From Alectoria sarmentosa (Eukaryota; Ascomycota; Lecanoromycetes; Lecanorales; Parmeliaceae), in the NCBI GenBank assembly GCA_009733775.1, contig WOGZ01000010.1:124001-188000 (forward strand): a stretch of 64,000 nt of DNA, written 5' to 3'. Under the pieces are notes generated by a model. It did not search any database. It saw only the letters and a list, made by a program, of their open reading frames with translations, and was not told where the DNA came from. This document shows positions 1 to 11,045 of this stretch, piece by piece. Both the position numbers and the translations under genes were made by a program. Numbering within the stretch: position 1 is the stretch's first letter; every line of letters starts with the position of its first letter.

Positions 1-818
1 GATGGAATGAAATGTTCGAAGTTGGTGAACTTTCGATGCTGCCCAGTGATGGATTACGAGGTGGTGTCTTGGGCTTGCCAATCTTGGACAGTAATTTGTT
101 GTCATAAGCTTGGGATGAGTTTTCAAGGTTCTTCTGTTGTAAATGTCTTTCACCATGCAATCTGAATTCATATACCTATTAGCTATTGCATATCTGGCGC
201 AAGACGCTGAACGCCAGGTAACCGAGGGCAGTGCAAGCAGTGAATGACTGAAAGTCCTCTCTCCAATGATGGGCCGCTTGCCTTTCGTGATGGCACAACG
301 GCTAGGAGAGACAACCGCAAAGAACATGTGTATACTGACTGCTGGCTCATGGCACTGGGTCTCGATCGTGAGAGACTATAGTATCCTTCATCCTGATGCC
401 TCGCGAAATCAAAAGCCCTGCTCATGTCTGACTGCGACCTGACGGTCGAAGTTGAGCTCTCTCGTCGCTTGAATTCTGGTTGGTCCAAAGGCCTATCCTC
501 CTGCAGATTTTTCCCCCAGCTCTTTGGAAAATTCGACATCGGCCTGGCAGACTCTCTCGCCTTCCCAAAGCTTCCCCCCTTAGGATCGTTTCCCCAAGCC
601 CATCCTGGATCACTGCCAGCAGTGATATCGTCGATATATCTCGGGGGAGGAAGTGGAGGCGGAGGAGGGTCGTATCTCGCATTCGGTATCTCCAACGGGA
701 CAGGACCTCGTGAAAAGGGCATGGCTGCAGACCGACTGGTTGACCGCTTCCGTCCATGGTTGGCATTATGGTCATGTACTGAAACTGAAGGAGGCGACGT
801 AACACGTGTATAATCCAT
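1..818 (-). CDS. Hypothetical protein, 3' end beyond window
   Basis: I do not recognise a function. Reading from an ATG at 818-816 gives a low-complexity, Ser/Arg/Pro-rich protein whose clearest segment is a proline run followed by YIDDITAGSDPGWAWGNDP (about residues 50-75), a layout seen in unnamed Pezizomycotina proteins. The reading stays protein-like to about 340. After an intron whose donor I could not fix, an acceptor at 134-135 opens a second coding stretch (133-1) that runs off the window's left edge. A CAG acceptor-like site just upstream of the ATG (near 842) suggests a further 5' intron, so the start is provisional. No membrane segment or catalytic motif is visible. Confidence 0.5.
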
Positions 819-3717
819 AAGGCGTAACTTGCCACGCTGAAAGAGCAATATGCTATCGTAAACGGTCGTCAGGCGCTTCAAGTCTATAGGTTAATAACTG
901 TGGCTCCGGAAATTGGTGGCAATGGCAAGCGTGGATGGAATGGTACAAATCGAATGGCAAAAATCAAAATCGTGTATCCAACCAAATCGCGCGGCAAAAA
1001 CGGACCAATTGCGAACTATGCAGGAAGAAATTTCCCAGGACAATTGAGAGCCAGTGAGAAGGCAGAAGAGGTAAGAGAGGGAGGTTGGGAGGACTCTGGC
1101 ATCAGCTGCCTTCCTTGACCTCTTGTTCCAGCAAATACTAGCACATGTTGTATGGATAAAGCTCTCTGCCAAAGCCGGAACCTTGGACGAGGAAGCGGGG
1201 TGGGACATCGGTCAAATATCTTTTTCTGACTTTTTGGTCTCGGGGACATGTCAGCCGTAAGGCTAGAGTACCTTTTTCAGCTCGACTTCCTGCCCTAGAG
1301 GGGTCGCTTGCTTTTCTTCTTAGACCAAAAAACATCCTCCCACCTTGAGGCCCTGAGGATTGCGCGACTTAGCAGAACCCTACGGCCCTAATCCTCAAGC
1401 TCTTGATGCACCTAAAAGGTTCGCAAACAAGGGAGATCCTGGTCGAGCGCTATCACGGAAAGGATCCAGGTAAAGATGTGAATGTGGGTAACGGATCGTC
1501 TAAGCTGCCTTGCGCAGCCCTACAAGGTGGGAGCTAAGGATGCTGGATGCTACCATAGTCATAATGCATACCACATGCAGAAGGCAGAAGAAGGACCGTT
1601 TGTCGGTGACTCGGCAGTAGTCTGATTCCTAGATCCGCATCCTTGGAGCCTGAGTATGTAGGAGACACTCTGCCTTGGATAGAACAGGGATTTTTGGCTT
1701 CACATGGTCTGCTGATTACGGAGTAGGGATATGACAATATACGGTGAACATTTGGAAGGATGTGGTAGAAATGTAAATCAAAATGTGCATGAGTAGACAA
1801 CCTCAGCTTTTATCCGAGTACCATTCCTACGCTAAAGGGAACAAGTGCGCTTGTATGCACGGTCAAGGTCAGAAGCTCAGGCATCCTAGGGAGTTCAGGG
1901 GCTTGAGAGAACCCTAAGCCTTGGGATGGCTTCTCCAGAATCAATGCTGACATCAGTCAGATTCAGCACATATGTATCGTTGTCTCCATAGGTAGATGAT
2001 ATCTCCATCAGCCTCTCGGTCTCGTGACATTTCCGTATCTTAGCGACGGCCGAAGACTACCCGGAGGCACAGTCACTTTGGGGTCTCAAGATTGAAGAAA
2101 GACCAGACATCCTCAATCCTCAAGGGGAGGGGTATCCTAGGTAGTATCCCGCACATGCATAAGCATGCCCTAGCGGTGTTTCTTCCAAAGGCCTCGATCT
2201 TTAGTGTTGGGTGCCGGAAGCTGCAGTACAGTAGGTACAAGTACTTAACCTTTGGTGCTCTGAGTTGTCCAAGCCCTCCGTAATGGATCAGGAACCGATG
2301 AAAAATCTTCTTCCAAACCCGTTCGCCAACCAACAATGATTGTCCAGTTAAGAAAAGGGATTTGACCAACCTGAAAATCTCGTTGCCTTTTGTGGCATCT
2401 CCAACAAAACAATCTATCAAAGAGGACATGGGCGCGAGCGAAACAACTGAAGTATACGAAGTCGTGAGAGATGTAGTTCGCAACTTCCGCTTGCGTATTG
2501 GGGAGGTTTTCGGTTTATTGACTTATTGTAGAAGGTGACTAGTACGAAAGAGGAGCCCCGAAGGATCTTTTGGGATGGGACAACGACTCTCCGAGAGGAA
2601 GAATAACGATACGAGTCATCGCTCCGGAAGCGATAAAGCTGCCAGTCACGAAGTTACAGCACTAAACCAAAGCAAGACTTTGGAGTGGCTACCGACAAGC
2701 AGAGACACGGTCGCTTTGGCAGGCGTACAAATGGGTTCTTGTCTTTTCTTCGCTACTCTCCTGAACAACCATGCATGACGTGGTGTAACCCTCGCAGGAT
2801 CCACTAGGGTTCTGATGTGCTGGTTCATGCGAGCCCAAGGACGGGGGAAGGAAGAATGATGCAGGATTTTTGAAATCCATTGAGCAATGCGCTCCGACCG
2901 CCATCTACGAGTCGAGAAGCCTGCCGAAGTCCCCATGGATGGAGGAGGGAGCCTTATGATTTTGCCTTGCCATTCATTAGAACATAGATTACTCTTATTC
3001 CTTGTTCTTCTACGTATTACTTTTGTCCTGGACGAGAAGAGTAGAGACTGCAAGCAAAGATGATTGCCAAAAGATTTTGCAAACCAAGATTGAATTGAAA
3101 AATTTAAGTGGGCGGCGGTAATCCCGCATTGCCATCAGCCCTACTGATACAAGACGGCGAGGCTCAATCCACCAATTGAACTTCGCCTTCTCCTTCTCCT
3201 TCTAGAAGCGGGAGTGAGGTTGAGACACTTTGGCCACGTTTCATGCTCCTCGTGAGGCGCTGGCCCGGGCCTGATCGGTGACACATACCCCTCCAACACT
3301 TGACATATGAAAATACCAGTCATGATCATGACTGTGTATGGAGTGTACGGAGTGTACGTAGGAACCACGTAAAGTAGAAATCAAAGGTTTGAGGTGCAGA
3401 GCGGGGTAAGAAGGTGACTGAAGCCCAGCAGGAGGCGCATAAATTCAGGACAGCTGAAAAATCGACGCCAGGGGCGAACGACACCCCATATTCATATTTA
3501 AATATTGATCATGGCAAGCTGGAGCAGACGGACAGAGGAAAGAAGGCGTGATGATGTTATGTGTTAAATGTAAAGCAGCAGTAATATTGATTATGTATCT
3601 CTATCATTCATATCGAAATGAGCATTCTCATTTATGAATCCAGGGTCTACCATCTAAAAGTCCCTCATTCGCCTCCACCTACCGCACATCACATCATCCC
3701 AAAAGTCTGCATTATTC
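819..3717. other. Intergenic, no supported gene
   Basis: About 2.9 kb between the divergent hypothetical gene and YVH1. The longest open stretches (minus strand 2483-2073 and 3053-2646) lack recognisable motifs and do not splice into anything protein-like. There is no strong A/T bias or repeat. I see nothing that can be named here. Confidence 0.5.
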
Positions 3718-5401
3718 ATGTCGGTCTCCTTGGACCGGATCCCGGGAGACGCAAATCTCTACATCGGAGGGTGAATAGATACACACCCTTGTGCAATCAA
3801 ATGTACAACAAGCGAGCCGAATTTCGAGCTAACGCCTGACGACAGGCTTTTCTCCTTGCACAGCAAGGAGGCCTTGAACCAGGCCAATATCACCCACGTA
3901 GTCTCCGTGTTGAACTTGCCTCTTGAGAACCATCTCTTTCTCAATTTCCAACACCACGTCGTCGAGCTCGATGACGTGGAAGACGACAACGCCGTCGAGC
4001 ATTTTCCCACCAGCAATGCCTTCATCCGGCAGGGGCTGGACGGTGGAGGAGGGGTCCTCGTTCATTGGTAGGTCAGACTGTTTCCATATCCTGCTTTCCT
4101 TTTGCGAGCAATGCAGCCGTCCTAAGAATCATCTCGTACTGTGAGACCATGCGCCACATGCCTGCATTGGCCTTTTCGGTCAGTCCGATGCCTCTTTTTC
4201 TCCAAACGCTGTCATCTCCGGATTCCATGATTCCATTGCCATCCTCTCAAACAGGGCCACCGCCGTCTTCCGGTCATTTGGTACGCGTACGGGGAGCCCC
4301 ACGCATGGCGCTTTACCGAGGCACGTATGCAGCACCTGTGGATGGGCCTTGGAGCTGTTGGAAATCGGCGACGAAATGCTTGACACTGTCTTTTGGCAAA
4401 AGCTGTCTCACCATTGCTTGCATTGTGCTTGTATTGAATCAAGAGAGGCTTGATGCTGTCTCGTCTTCTCATACGTTCTACCGAGCGCTCTCTCGATTGA
4501 AACTGCAGTAGAAACACATCTAGATGCTCGGTCAATTACCTGTTATCGTGCCTTTATCCAGCATGAGTCTGTTCTATGTTTACGTTCTCTTCTCCTCTTC
4601 TTCGCCAATTCTGCTTCTCCCCTCCTTCCCGTGTCTTCCCGAAGCGAGGGTCCCAATCCCTCGTACTTATCACTGACATGTTTCAACCACAGCGCCATGG
4701 GCAAGTCCCGCTCGACCACCGTTTTAATCGCCTACTTGCTCTCACAGAGCCCCCAAACAAATCCTCAATCCGCCCTCGACCTCATACGGCAATCCCGCCC
4801 CTTCGTAGAACCAAACTCAGGCTTCATGGAACAGCTCTCCCTCTACCACAGCATGAGGTGTCCTTCCACCCAAGAAGCTCTCGACAACCACCCTCTCTAC
4901 CAGCGCTGGCTGTACCAGAGGACTGTTAAAGCAAGTGTAGCCGCTGGCGTTGCGCCTGAAGTCAGCGAGCTCCGTTTTGGTGATGAGGGGAACGCATCGC
5001 CGATGAATTTGGCTGCTGAAGAACGCTCTACCGACCTGAAATCAAGTGAACATCCTTCAGAGCCAAAAGTATCGTATCGTTGCCGGCGCTGCCGTACTCC
5101 GCTTGCTACTTCCGCCTACCTTGTCCCCCATAATCCCAAACGACCAGCTCCCTCTCAAGCATGCGCCCATCTTCATCTCACACCCCTTTCATGGATGCGG
5201 CCAGAGCTTGAGCAAGGGAAATTGGAAGGGAGACTGGAATGCCCTAATGAGAAATGCGGACAAAGTGTGGGGAGGTATGCGTGGCAGGGGATGAAGTGTA
5301 GTTGTGGGGAGTGGGTGGTGCCGGGAATGACGCTGGGGAAAGGGAGGGTCGATGAGATTAGGGAGAGGCCTAGGGTTGGCATTAGAGGAGGAAAGATTTA
5401 G
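3718..5401 (+). CDS. YVH1: YVH1-type dual-specificity phosphatase
   Basis: Tyrosine-type dual-specificity phosphatase which in yeast helps 60S ribosome maturation (Mrt4 release). Three exons, 3718-3770, 3846-4067 and 4693-5401, give 327 aa. The start gives MSVSLDRIPGDANLYIGG, the usual N-terminus of the family. Exon 2 ends in LDGGGGVLVH and joins exon 3 to rebuild the catalytic P-loop HCAMGKSRS, with the Cys codon itself split by the intron. The C-terminal third holds the Yvh1 zinc-binding part, with the pairs CRRC and CPNEKC and a later CSCGEW. Intron 1 is 75 bp, while intron 2 is 625 bp, about ten times the local norm (see separate entry). The splice junctions restore family sequence exactly, so the call is firm. 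Confidence 0.93.
4068..4692 (+). other. Oversized intron 2 of YVH1
   Basis: GT at 4068-4069 and AG at 4691-4692 bracket 625 bp that interrupt the catalytic Cys codon. The insert is not simple sequence. Read on the minus strand, stretches such as KTAVALFERMAMESWNPEM (about 4290-4230) and, in another frame, ANAGMWRMVSQYEMILRTAA (about 4180-4110) look protein-like but are separated by frame changes. This fits a decayed inserted gene or element fragment. I found no terminal repeats or target-site duplication. Confidence 0.6.
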
Positions 5402-7612
5402 AGGGTTGTCATGGTCCAATTGTTGTAGATAGTCTGACTGGATGTGCGTCGAGTAGAGTTCGCTGGATAAAGTGGTAGATGAATGTTTTGATATCCATGC
5501 GTCTTTTTCCCAAATTCAACATCGCACGTTCAAGGTCTCAATCCTCAAGTGGCTCGAGGATCATTTGCAGGTAGGATAACCAAACGCTGTTACTCAAAAT
5601 TCGGAGCAACGAAAGTCGACTCTGTCTCGCCAGAAATCGACCACTTCTGAAAAGCCGAGTATCCGAACGGAGACCAGTGGAGGCCATCAGCTTCGGATAC
5701 GATGGTTGAATACGACTAGATGACTAGATGAGGTTGCGTTGAGCAAGTACTCAGAATATCCATGCTCCAGCATGACCTCGGAAACACGCCTTTGAATAGG
5801 TTAGTGCTAACGGGAACATTAGCAAATGTGAGCTGATTTCGATCGACATGGATACGACCAGGCTTGCTTTCAAAGCAGTATGGGAACCAGGTTTTGCATA
5901 GTGCATTAGTTAGGTGGCCGGAGAACCAGCGGGTGATTATGCAAGTAGTGCAGCAGGTGATCCACTGGTGTTCCAGCGATGCTTGACGTCCAGAGCCTTC
6001 AGAGAGGGGAAGAAAAAGGAGGCAGGCGTGACGCAAACTGTCAGCTGTCTGGCTAGTTGCCGTGATGGAAGACGAGCACGGCACAAGGGGAACACGGAGT
6101 GGCAGCTCGTGCCCTTGCGCCCAATAGTCGAGCTGTCCGAGAATCACCGGAATATTCCAGATGCGGAGGTTGCTATGAGGTTGATCCGGCCATGCTCGCA
6201 ATATCGATAAATGGACCCACTCTCCCGAACTCGAACAGAGCCGCCAATCGTTCCTCTCGCTGTCATGGTCAATGGCTTTTGCCAAGGCGAGCTAAGGTCT
6301 CAAATGGATCAGTGAGGCTCAAGTCGTCGTAAATATATCACCAAGCTAGTTTAGGAATGAATGCTGAGGAGAGACATTACGACGCCTTGACGTCACTTCA
6401 CGAAAGCGTAGTAGGCCGTCACTTGACCTCATCCATGTAGGTATTGGACTGTTGGATGTTGATGAATGGAGCAAGTTCCACATTTGTGAGAGTTTTGTGG
6501 GGAAAGAACGTTAGAGTCAACGCTACATAATCACGACAATAGCCACGCGAGACACACCGCCATTTAGAGCGAGTCGTGGACCGAGTGACACGCTGCTGCC
6601 GCCGCGGTGATGGAAAGAGTGAGGAGATGGAAATATAAAAGGTAAAATGAGGCCAACCGAAGTCGCGGTCTGATTGGTCAGCGGGTGGCGAAATATTCGA
6701 ATTTTAAATTTCTGAATTTTGAATTTTTGAATTTTTGAATTTTTTGAATTTTCTCCCGACGCCTCCTTTTATTGTTGGCCAGATGAGATATGGCCGACGA
6801 AATGTCTACGCAAAGATGTTTGTCGATGGGTTGCAGCATAATTCGAGTCAGTCACGGAATAGATTTGTCCGGAATCTATTTCCGCTGGGGAATAGAGGCA
6901 TGGCTGGCGATTAAGCACCTCGAATAATGTAAATGATTGGCTCATGTCAATTGGCTCCTCTCCGTTGCGATTGGGCGCTTGGCTCTTATCGACGCACTGG
7001 TATGTTCTTCGCTTTAGCCATGTAACCCTAATGGAACCAGGAGAGGCAGTCATCCTGTGCTCTTGACCGCTTCACAACCAAGGCTGGTATGACAGCTTCC
7101 TCTAGACTCTTCCATAGCTTCCAGAGTTGGCCAGACGCGCTGCAACAGAACGCCGCCCCATAGTGCACAGACGTAGTCCTGGCCTTTATTCTCAAAGCTG
7201 AGAGACTAATAAGCTTCACCCTTGGCCAACCCTTTCAGCCAGTACTGCACACCGCCTTCGATCATCCTTTACACTACGACCACCGAGTGATCGAAAATCC
7301 TCTGTCAGACTCGAGGACTGAGTCATTTTGTGTAAGCCGTACGCAGCCCTGGTCTTTGGGCAATGTCTAGATCGGTAAATGAGACCAGATGTCCTCTGTG
7401 GAAATTCTCAGACTCAAGCTTTGATCCACCCAGAAGATTTGGAAGACACGCGCTTCTCGTCGGAGATTCGTCCGGATGAAGGAATCAGAGCCTAAAGGGC
7501 TGTTCTGATCATACCTTGAGGTGTGATTGACAAATCCAAAACCCCTTTGTCACTTTGAATTGATAAATGTACATAATGCTGCATCAGCAGCTAGAATGGA
7601 GCAGCGGAAGAT
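5402..7612. other. Intergenic, no supported gene
   Basis: 2.2 kb between the 3' ends of YVH1 and VFA1. A 189-codon minus-strand frame (6285-5716) has random-looking composition and no family resemblance. A TATA-like ATATAAAAGG near 6630 and a CRE-like GACGTCA near 6390 have no gene attached. The only structured element is the short T-rich repeat listed separately. Confidence 0.45.
6697..6752. repeat. GAATTTT(T) short tandem repeat
   Basis: About 56 bp of imperfect 7-9 bp units of the form GAATTTTT, six or seven copies, ending abruptly in a GC-richer segment. It is a low-complexity microsatellite-like tract in non-coding DNA. Confidence 0.8.
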
Positions 7613-8375
7613 TCAAGGACTATGTTGAGGTGTTTGTCCAATACTGTCAGTGGGAACAGACGGAAACAGAGTAGGGCTCTTTAGACGGTCTCGATTTCTC
7701 TTGGCAAGCTCTGCATTTCGAATACGATCAAGCCTCTTTTGATAGAATACCCTGTATCACGTCAGATTACTAGCATGACAAATTTACCATCCTCGGTGTG
7801 GATGCAGCAAGTAATCATACTTCTGAAGAGCATAGATGCGAGGGGTATCGTCCGCAACGGATGGTGGCTCTTGATTCATGATTGCTTTGATCTTGAGTCG
7901 GGGTCAGCAGCAATTACTATTGAGTGTACGCCGATCTACCTTGGCATCATTCTCTTTCTCTGCCTTCTCATCATTAACATCACCTTTACTCTCACCGTCC
8001 TCACCCTTTTCTTTATCTTTGTCCTTGTCCTTGTCTTTTCCTTTTTTGTCTTTGCTGTTCCTCTTCTTTTTCATCTTGTCCTCGTATTCTTTTTTGACAA
8101 GCTCAATCTCACGATCCATTTCCTCCTTCTTTTTCTTAGCAGCTACTTCCGCTTCGTCGATGATAGGAGTACAAAAGCCACGGTCCTTCAGGTGTCCTGG
8201 ACAGACATAGAAATAGTCCTACTAGCTCGTCAGTCGACTAGAAGAGGAGATGACCTAGTCATACCTTGTTATCCGGAGTGATTAGGACGCTCGTGTTTGG
8301 CTTGTAACAGATGTCACAGGGCTTAGCTGATGCCTCCGCCACTCTTCGAAGATGCCAGGCATTGACTAGAGCCAT
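7613..8375 (-). CDS. VFA1: Vps4-associated protein 1 (VFA1)
   Basis: Small endosomal protein that in yeast binds and stimulates the ESCRT ATPase Vps4. Four exons, 8375-8265, 8218-7940, 7891-7821 and 7751-7613, give 199 aa. The N-terminus MALVNAWHLRRVAE is followed by a Cys motif (CDICYK) and CPGHLKDRGFC, which together look like a zinc-binding unit. A Lys/Asp/Glu-rich stretch with a KD repeat lies in the middle. The C-terminus has the conserved YALHK-like motif (here IYALQK) and FYQKRLDRIRNAELAKRNR helix. All three introns are 43-69 bp and close the frame exactly. It lies 346 bp downstream of, and in the same orientation as, the thioesterase gene. Confidence 0.9.
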
Positions 8376-8721
8376 TGTGAACCTGTCAGCCAGGGCACGG
8401 CAAAATGAGATGGCTGCGCTTGACAAGAGACGTTGAACGAAACGGCCGGAGGCTGGAGCCCTCCGGACAATTGGAGGGCCGAAGCTCTAGCCATTTCGAG
8501 CGATGAAGCCCTAAAGTAAGCTTGCTGTTACTGATCGCTGATGTTGAGTAGGTAAATAGCCCGAAGAGCTGCTAACAAGACAAGCCGAGTCCTCAGGAGC
8601 TACAAAGAAATTTGCTCAAAACAACGCGTAAGTTCATGCCAGAATCAGTCAACATCGTCGATCGTCTACCACAAGTCACGAATGCATGTACACCCAAGAG
8701 CTCGTGTCCCATTGATCGTCT
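8376..8721. other. Short intergenic spacer
   Basis: 346 bp between the thioesterase stop codon and the VFA1 start. It should hold the VFA1 promoter and the thioesterase 3' UTR. I see no distinct element. Confidence 0.5.
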
Positions 8722-10455
8722 TTACTCAGTAACCCTCACACTCTTCCCGTCATCCTTTCCCTCTCCTCCCCTTCCAGTCTGCCCCTCAATGCTAGCCCTT
8801 ACGCTCTCCGCTCTTCTCCGCGCATCGATCCAAATCATGAATTCTGAATACGTTGACGCTGGATTGTAAATTCAGAGTCAGTATTACTTATTTGAGGGTG
8901 TTTATTGGGTCTTGAAACAAGTCTCTGGAGTAAATCACTCTCAAGACGCACTCAACACACCCAAGCTTTGGTCCAAAAGGGGAAAGATGACTTCGAAAAT
9001 ACTTACGCATGACCCGAATATCTCTCTCTACCAGGAACGTATAGTTAAATTGGCCCGTCGGCTTTGTTTCTCCGTGCTCGATATTCCGTACCTTGCTGTC
9101 TATGCGAATTTGCACTCTCGTATACTTCTCTCCATGACCCTCTGCCGTCTCTTCAACGCCATCACCTGCAGAAGTTGTCGTCACAGGCGGCGGATCTGTA
9201 TATGCTACAGTCGCCGTCAAGTAGAGCACGCTGCCAACCGGCACTGGGTTCTCAAAAGTGCTGGGATCTAAACTGACAAAAGTCGGCCGCGAGTGAGAAA
9301 ATGCGGCCGCGCAGCAGAAAGCGAGCTCGAAAGTCTGTTTAAGCAGAAAGCCACCAAAGATCATGAAGTTATGGCGGTTGCGGTATTGAGGTTGCATTAT
9401 TTGCGATGATTGCTGGCTAGTTTTGTCCATGTAGATTACGTTCTCGGGTTTTCGGGTTGAGATGTTGGGATCTTTCTAGACGAGTCAGAGTAGGCGTAAA
9501 AGATGTGGTGGTGACAGAAACTTGCCGTGATACTGTAGCTGCTTGAGCCACATTGCGTGTATCAAGTCACTCTCTTCGTCATTGGGCGCCTGTTTACGCA
9601 ATGTCTTCTTGGCGAGGGCTTTCTTTTCGGTTGAATGCTTCTGACCCAAGGCAAACAGCCGCTTCTCTTCTTCTGTTTCACATTTGATAGGACATATCGC
9701 CACAGGCTTCTTCGTAGACGGATCTAATGACACCATAGTGAAGGCACAGGTCATGAGGACATCTTCTTTGTTGACTTCAACTCCTTTCTCTGGGGCTTTG
9801 GCCACTTGCAAAGATATCTCCATGCTACTCCTTCCTGTGGCATACGTGACCTGACCCGATAGTTCAAGGTCGCATAGCTCCTTCAATGGGTGATTGATGG
9901 TGATTCTATCAACGGCAGCGGTGACAGTTGTGACAGATTCTCCAGTATGCTTGTAGGCAATAACTCCAGAGAGAGCATCGAGATCCATGAAGATCGTTCC
10001 GAGTCTTGTTCTGTCTTAGCATGAGAGGATCGTCTCCAATGCCAATAGAAAGCACACCTGATATGGCCGTTGGCGTTGAGATAGTTGTCTAGTAGCCACA
10101 AATCTTGGGCTAGTGGTATTACCTAGCCTGAATCAATCAGCCCGTCAGAACTTCAGGTAAGAGAATTTGCACGTACGACTCGATGGAAACTTTCCGACAT
10201 CTTCTTAGGCGTGAGATACCGGTCTAGCGGAGTCGCGGGTGTGCTTGACGTCTTGGATTGGTCGGAACCCTTTTCTCTCTGTTTTCTCAAAGCTTCAACC
10301 CATGGCGTTCTTACACGCATGTTGGTCAAGTCCCTATATACCCCGTCGGTGCTGCAAGCTGGAGTGGCATGGAAGCGGCGGAGTGCTGGAGAGCAGAGGG
10401 GAGCTTGGACAGCCTTGGTGTTGCGCAACGCCCGTAAAGAGTGAATCAACGACAT
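8722..10455 (-). CDS. Mitochondrial acyl-CoA thioesterase (ACOT9-like)
   Basis: Double hot-dog thioesterase hydrolysing acyl-CoA to free acid and CoA, probably in mitochondria. Five exons, 10455-10177, 10122-10058, 10010-9526, 9471-9007 and 8858-8722, give 476 aa. The first about 40 residues are Arg/Ser/Ala-rich with RRFHATPACS, a plausible presequence. Hot-dog 1 includes GTIFMDLDALSGVIAYKHTG. Hot-dog 2 includes MQPQYRNRHNFMIFGGFLL and ends VMPSTYSEFMIWIDARRRAE. The third intron (9525-9472, 54 bp) has a GC donor (G|GCAAGT): this is the only choice found that restores YHDPN before RKPENV, the family sequence. The start is the only ATG before the presequence. Very confident of family; substrate chain length unknown. 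Confidence 0.93.
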
Positions 10456-11045
10456 TGTACCTTGACAGAGGGTAACCTGAATCGATCCAGCGTTGATGAG
10501 TGGCGACGAGGTTGATGTTGATGGAGATTCTTGATATGTCGGAGCCCTAAGCTCCGCATTTGGGTTAGCTTCGATCGGCGGTCCGTCCCATCGTGATTCG
10601 TGATTCGTGATTATGATGATACGCGCTCACTCAGGAGTCAGAGCCCAACGCTCCGCCTTCGCATTTCGCAAACCAGATATCGTGCGTAATGCAAAGTATC
10701 TTACCAATCGCTATCAGCCCAGGTTGAAAGGGGGAACATGGCCTTTGAGCCTTGTGCCTTCTGCGTTGTGAGTTGTGCCCGGGAATATTGGAGTCTCAAC
10801 CTTTTCAGCTTGGAGATTCAAGTAGAATACGAATCTTGACCTTCAAAATCAGTGAGTGATATGCAAAGGCTAAAGATAGAGATGAAGAGATTAAAAGAGA
10901 TTTGAGTCGAATGCGGGTTTTGGATACCGGGGGGGTGAGTCCGTTCAGAAATAATACGTAATCGCTGCATCCAAGCCTTTGAAATGGTAAAAAGTCACAG
11001 TACTGGAAAGTCTCACCAACCCTTCTGACTTGGTGGCTCAATGTC
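10456..11045. other. Divergent intergenic region
   Basis: 590 bp between the 5' ends of the thioesterase gene and the unrecognised gene on the plus strand, presumably both promoters. A short duplicated CGTGATTCGTGATTCGTGATT run lies near 10590-10612. No TATA box stands out. Confidence 0.45.

Noticed and set aside
2073..3053. Two minus-strand frames of about 135 codons
   Set aside because: No recognisable domains, and their composition fits chance open frames.
5716..6285. 189-codon minus-strand frame
   Set aside because: Random composition, no motifs, no splice partners.
7739..8281. 180-codon plus-strand frame rich in Leu/Phe/Val
   Set aside because: It is the complement of the Lys/Asp-rich repeat in VFA1; hydrophobic content is an artefact of reading KD codons backwards.
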